Shown piece after piece: positions 12,720 to 14,469 of a stretch of DNA of 14,469 nucleotides. Below the pieces are notes generated by a model, which saw only the letters and a list, made by a program, of their open reading frames with translations, made no database searches and had not been told where the DNA came from. The stretch is from a bacterium. GTDB lineage: Bacteria; CG2-30-53-67; CG2-30-70-394. The stretch lies in the NCBI GenBank assembly GCA_024278555.1, contig JAJRSX010000160.1, positions 1 to 14,469 of the forward strand, in the 5' to 3' direction. Position numbers and translations under genes: made by a program. How positions within the stretch are numbered: position 1 is the first letter of the stretch; every line of letters starts with the position of its first letter.

Positions 12720-14469
12720 ATGGCCCGCCGCCGCCCACCCCTGCTTTGGCTGGTCGCCCTGCTCCTGGCGGTGCCGGCGGCGGCGCTCCCGCCCCCGCCG
12801 CCCGGTCTCGGTCCGGCGGTGAGCGCGGTGCGGGAGGAGCGGTTCTCCGACGCGGCCGACGTCCTCGCCGCCCTCGATCCGGCCACCCTGGGAGAGGCGA
12901 GTCGCGCTGCCCACGCCCTCCTTCTTGGGTACTGCCTCGGCGAGGCGGGGGAGGGGGACGCCGCGTATGGTCGCCTGGAGGCGGCGGCCGCCGCCTTCCC
13001 GTCGATCGGGGACATCCTCCACTACCGTGCCGCCCTCGCCGCCCTCGACGCGGGCAGGCCGCAGCGGGCACAAGAGAGCCTCGACCGTCTCCTCGCCCAG
13101 CCCACCTCGCGCCTGGTGCCGGCGGCGTTGCGCCTCAGCGCGCGCGCCGCCGAGGAGGCGGGAGACCGCCCCACCGCCCTCGTCGCCCTCGACCGCTACC
13201 TGGCCACCGACGCGGGCAAGCGCGATGTCGAGGCGCTGTTCGACAAGGCACGGTTGCAGGAGGCGCAGGGGGCGTATCGCGCGGCCCAGACGACCTACCA
13301 GCGGGTGTGGGAGGACCACCCGAGCGACGATCTCGCCAACGAGGCGGTGCGCGCCCAGCGCCGCATGGCGCGTCACGCCCCGATCCCCCGGGCTGGCGGC
13401 GAGGCCCTCTACGCCCGCGCCCGTCGCGCCGCCCGCGGCTACCACCACGAGGAGGTGATCCGTTCCGTCCACCTCCTCGCCCGCCGCGCCCCCGATTTTC
13501 CGAAGATGGACCGGGCCGAGCTCCTCCTCGGTCGCGCCGAGTTCCACTTGCGGCGGTACGCCCGCGCCGCCGCCACCTTCCGCCGGGCGGCGGCGCGCTT
13601 TCCCAACTCGTCCTTGGTGTCCGAGTACCGCTTTCGCGAGGCCGAGGCGCGGCTGCGGCTGCGCGAGGTGAGCCGCGCGACTCGCCTCACCGAGACCCTC
13701 GTGCACGACGATCCGAATGGCCGCTACACCGGTCGGGCCCTCTACATGATCGGCAAACACCACCACCTGCGCGGCCGGCCCGAGGCGGCGCGCCGATGGC
13801 TCGGCCGTCTCGTCCGGCTCCAGCCGAAGGGGGAGCGGACCGACGCCGCCTGCTGGCGCCTCGGCTGGATCGCCTACCAGGAGGGGGAGTGGGAGGCGGC
13901 ACGTCGATGGTTCACCACCCTGGTGGAGCGCTTCGGCCATACCTCCCACCGGCGGGTCGAGGCCCTCTACTGGGCCGGCCGGTGCGCCGAGCGCCTCGGG
14001 GATACGGCGGGCGCCATCAACCTCTACCGGCGCACCGTGGCTCCGAACCGGTGGGACTACTTCGCGCAGGCGGCGATGGCGCGCCTCGCCGGCCTCGGGA
14101 CGACGCCGGCGGCCCCCTTTCGCCTGATCGCCCGGGATGTCCCGTTGGCCGAGCCGCTCCCCACCCCGGCCCTCGCCCGGGCGCGCCTCCTCGCCTCCCT
14201 CGGTCTCGACCGGCTTGCCCGCGATGAGCTCGCCGACCTCCTACGTCACGGCAGCCTCAAACGCGCGGAGCGCCTGCCGTACATCGTCTTGCTGAGCGAG
14301 CTCGGCGACCACCAGGTCTCTCTCCGGGAGCTGCACCGTAACTACGGGGGCGCCCTCATCCGCGGTGAGCAGGACCTGCCCCTCGCCTTCTGGCGAGCCG
14401 CCTACCCGATGCCCAGGCGCGACCTGCTGGAGACGGAGGCCAAGCAGTACCACCTCGACCCCTACCTCC
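12720..14469 (+). CDS. slt: Slt-type soluble lytic murein transglycosylase, 3' end outside the window
   Basis: Periplasmic enzyme that cleaves the MurNAc-GlcNAc bond of peptidoglycan, forming 1,6-anhydro ends. 583 codons are open to the window edge. A signal peptide (MARRRPPLLWLVALLLAVPAAA, likely cut after Ala22) is followed by a short Pro run and a long alpha-solenoid of TPR-like hairpins (about 30-560), the ring domain of Slt70. The last residues, FWRAAYPMPRRDLL (about 557-570) and YHLDPYL (577-583), match the junction into the Slt catalytic domain, where the sequence normally continues to the catalytic Glu in an IRQES-type motif. That motif lies just beyond base 14469, so activity cannot be judged here. 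The ATG at 12720 follows the DHH stop by 12 nt, giving a probable operon; the Shine-Dalgarno is poor. The product resembles the long Slt70 class; the exact paralogue is uncertain. Confidence 0.88.
   Translation, partial: MARRRPPLLWLVALLLAVPAAALPPPPPGLGPAVSAVREERFSDAADVLAALDPATLGEASRAAHALLLGYCLGEAGEGDAAYGRLEAAAAAFPSIGDILHYRAALAALDAGRPQRAQESLDRLLAQPTSRLVPAALRLSARAAEEAGDRPTALVALDRYLATDAGKRDVEALFDKARLQEAQGAYRAAQTTYQRVWEDHPSDDLANEAVRAQRRMARHAPIPRAGGEALYARARRAARGYHHEEVIRSVHLLARRAPDFPKMDRAELLLGRAEFHLRRYARAAATFRRAAARFPNSSLVSEYRFREAEARLRLREVSRATRLTETLVHDDPNGRYTGRALYMIGKHHHLRGRPEAARRWLGRLVRLQPKGERTDAACWRLGWIAYQEGEWEAARRWFTTLVERFGHTSHRRVEALYWAGRCAERLGDTAGAINLYRRTVAPNRWDYFAQAAMARLAGLGTTPAAPFRLIARDVPLAEPLPTPALARARLLASLGLDRLARDELADLLRHGSLKRAERLPYIVLLSELGDHQVSLRELHRNYGGALIRGEQDLPLAFWRAAYPMPRRDLLETEAKQYHLDPYL

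Noticed and set aside
12240-13949. Long minus-strand open frame (569 codons) across the DHH and slt genes
   Set aside because: It spans the junction of two well-supported plus-strand genes and shows no recognisable motif.

Overview
The window is GC-rich (about two thirds G+C by eye), densely coding DNA from a flagellated Gram-negative bacterium. Lipoprotein signals, an Slt-type lytic transglycosylase, a GlrK/QseG/GlrR two-component locus, FlgM and consensus sigma-28 promoters point to Pseudomonadota. The GlrK-QseG-GlrR gene order is best known from Gammaproteobacteria. Finer placement is not possible from sequence alone. No rRNA, tRNA, CRISPR array, insertion sequence or phage gene was seen.

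Left end, 1-1893, late flagellar genes: the 5' two thirds or more of a flagellin gene runs leftward out of the window. It is divergent from flgM, the anti-sigma-28 gene. Each has a recognisable sigma-28 promoter, so the filament protein and the inhibitor of its sigma factor are both expected to be FliA-dependent. The likely flgM terminator lies inside the 3' end of the convergent tpiA gene.

Middle, 1862-4860, leftward housekeeping and regulatory genes: tpiA (triosephosphate isomerase), mrp (Fe-S carrier P-loop ATPase) with a strong terminator, then a probable two-gene unit with its own strong terminator. That unit is a cysteine-free Rrf2-family regulator followed by a 73-residue four-cysteine zinc-ribbon protein of unknown function. 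An AT-rich direct repeat ahead of the regulator is a candidate operator.

Right-centre, 4983-8281, leftward envelope-signalling operon: a GlrK-like histidine kinase, a QseG-like lipoprotein and a GlrR-like sigma-54 activator. The genes are stitched together by two 8-nt overlaps.

Right end, 8408-14469, rightward set: a 937-residue TPR lipoprotein resembling the PEP-CTERM-associated PrsT type, a DHH-family phosphoesterase with an extra N-terminal domain, and a lytic transglycosylase cut by the window edge. The TPR gene is divergent from glrK. The GlrKR system, the TPR lipoprotein and the transglycosylase together suggest a cell-envelope or peptidoglycan theme, but this is inferred from proximity only. 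I did not find a clear new defence or mobile system. The most unusual items are the Rrf2/zinc-ribbon pair, the flgM terminator embedded in tpiA, and the envelope cluster around the GlrK locus.
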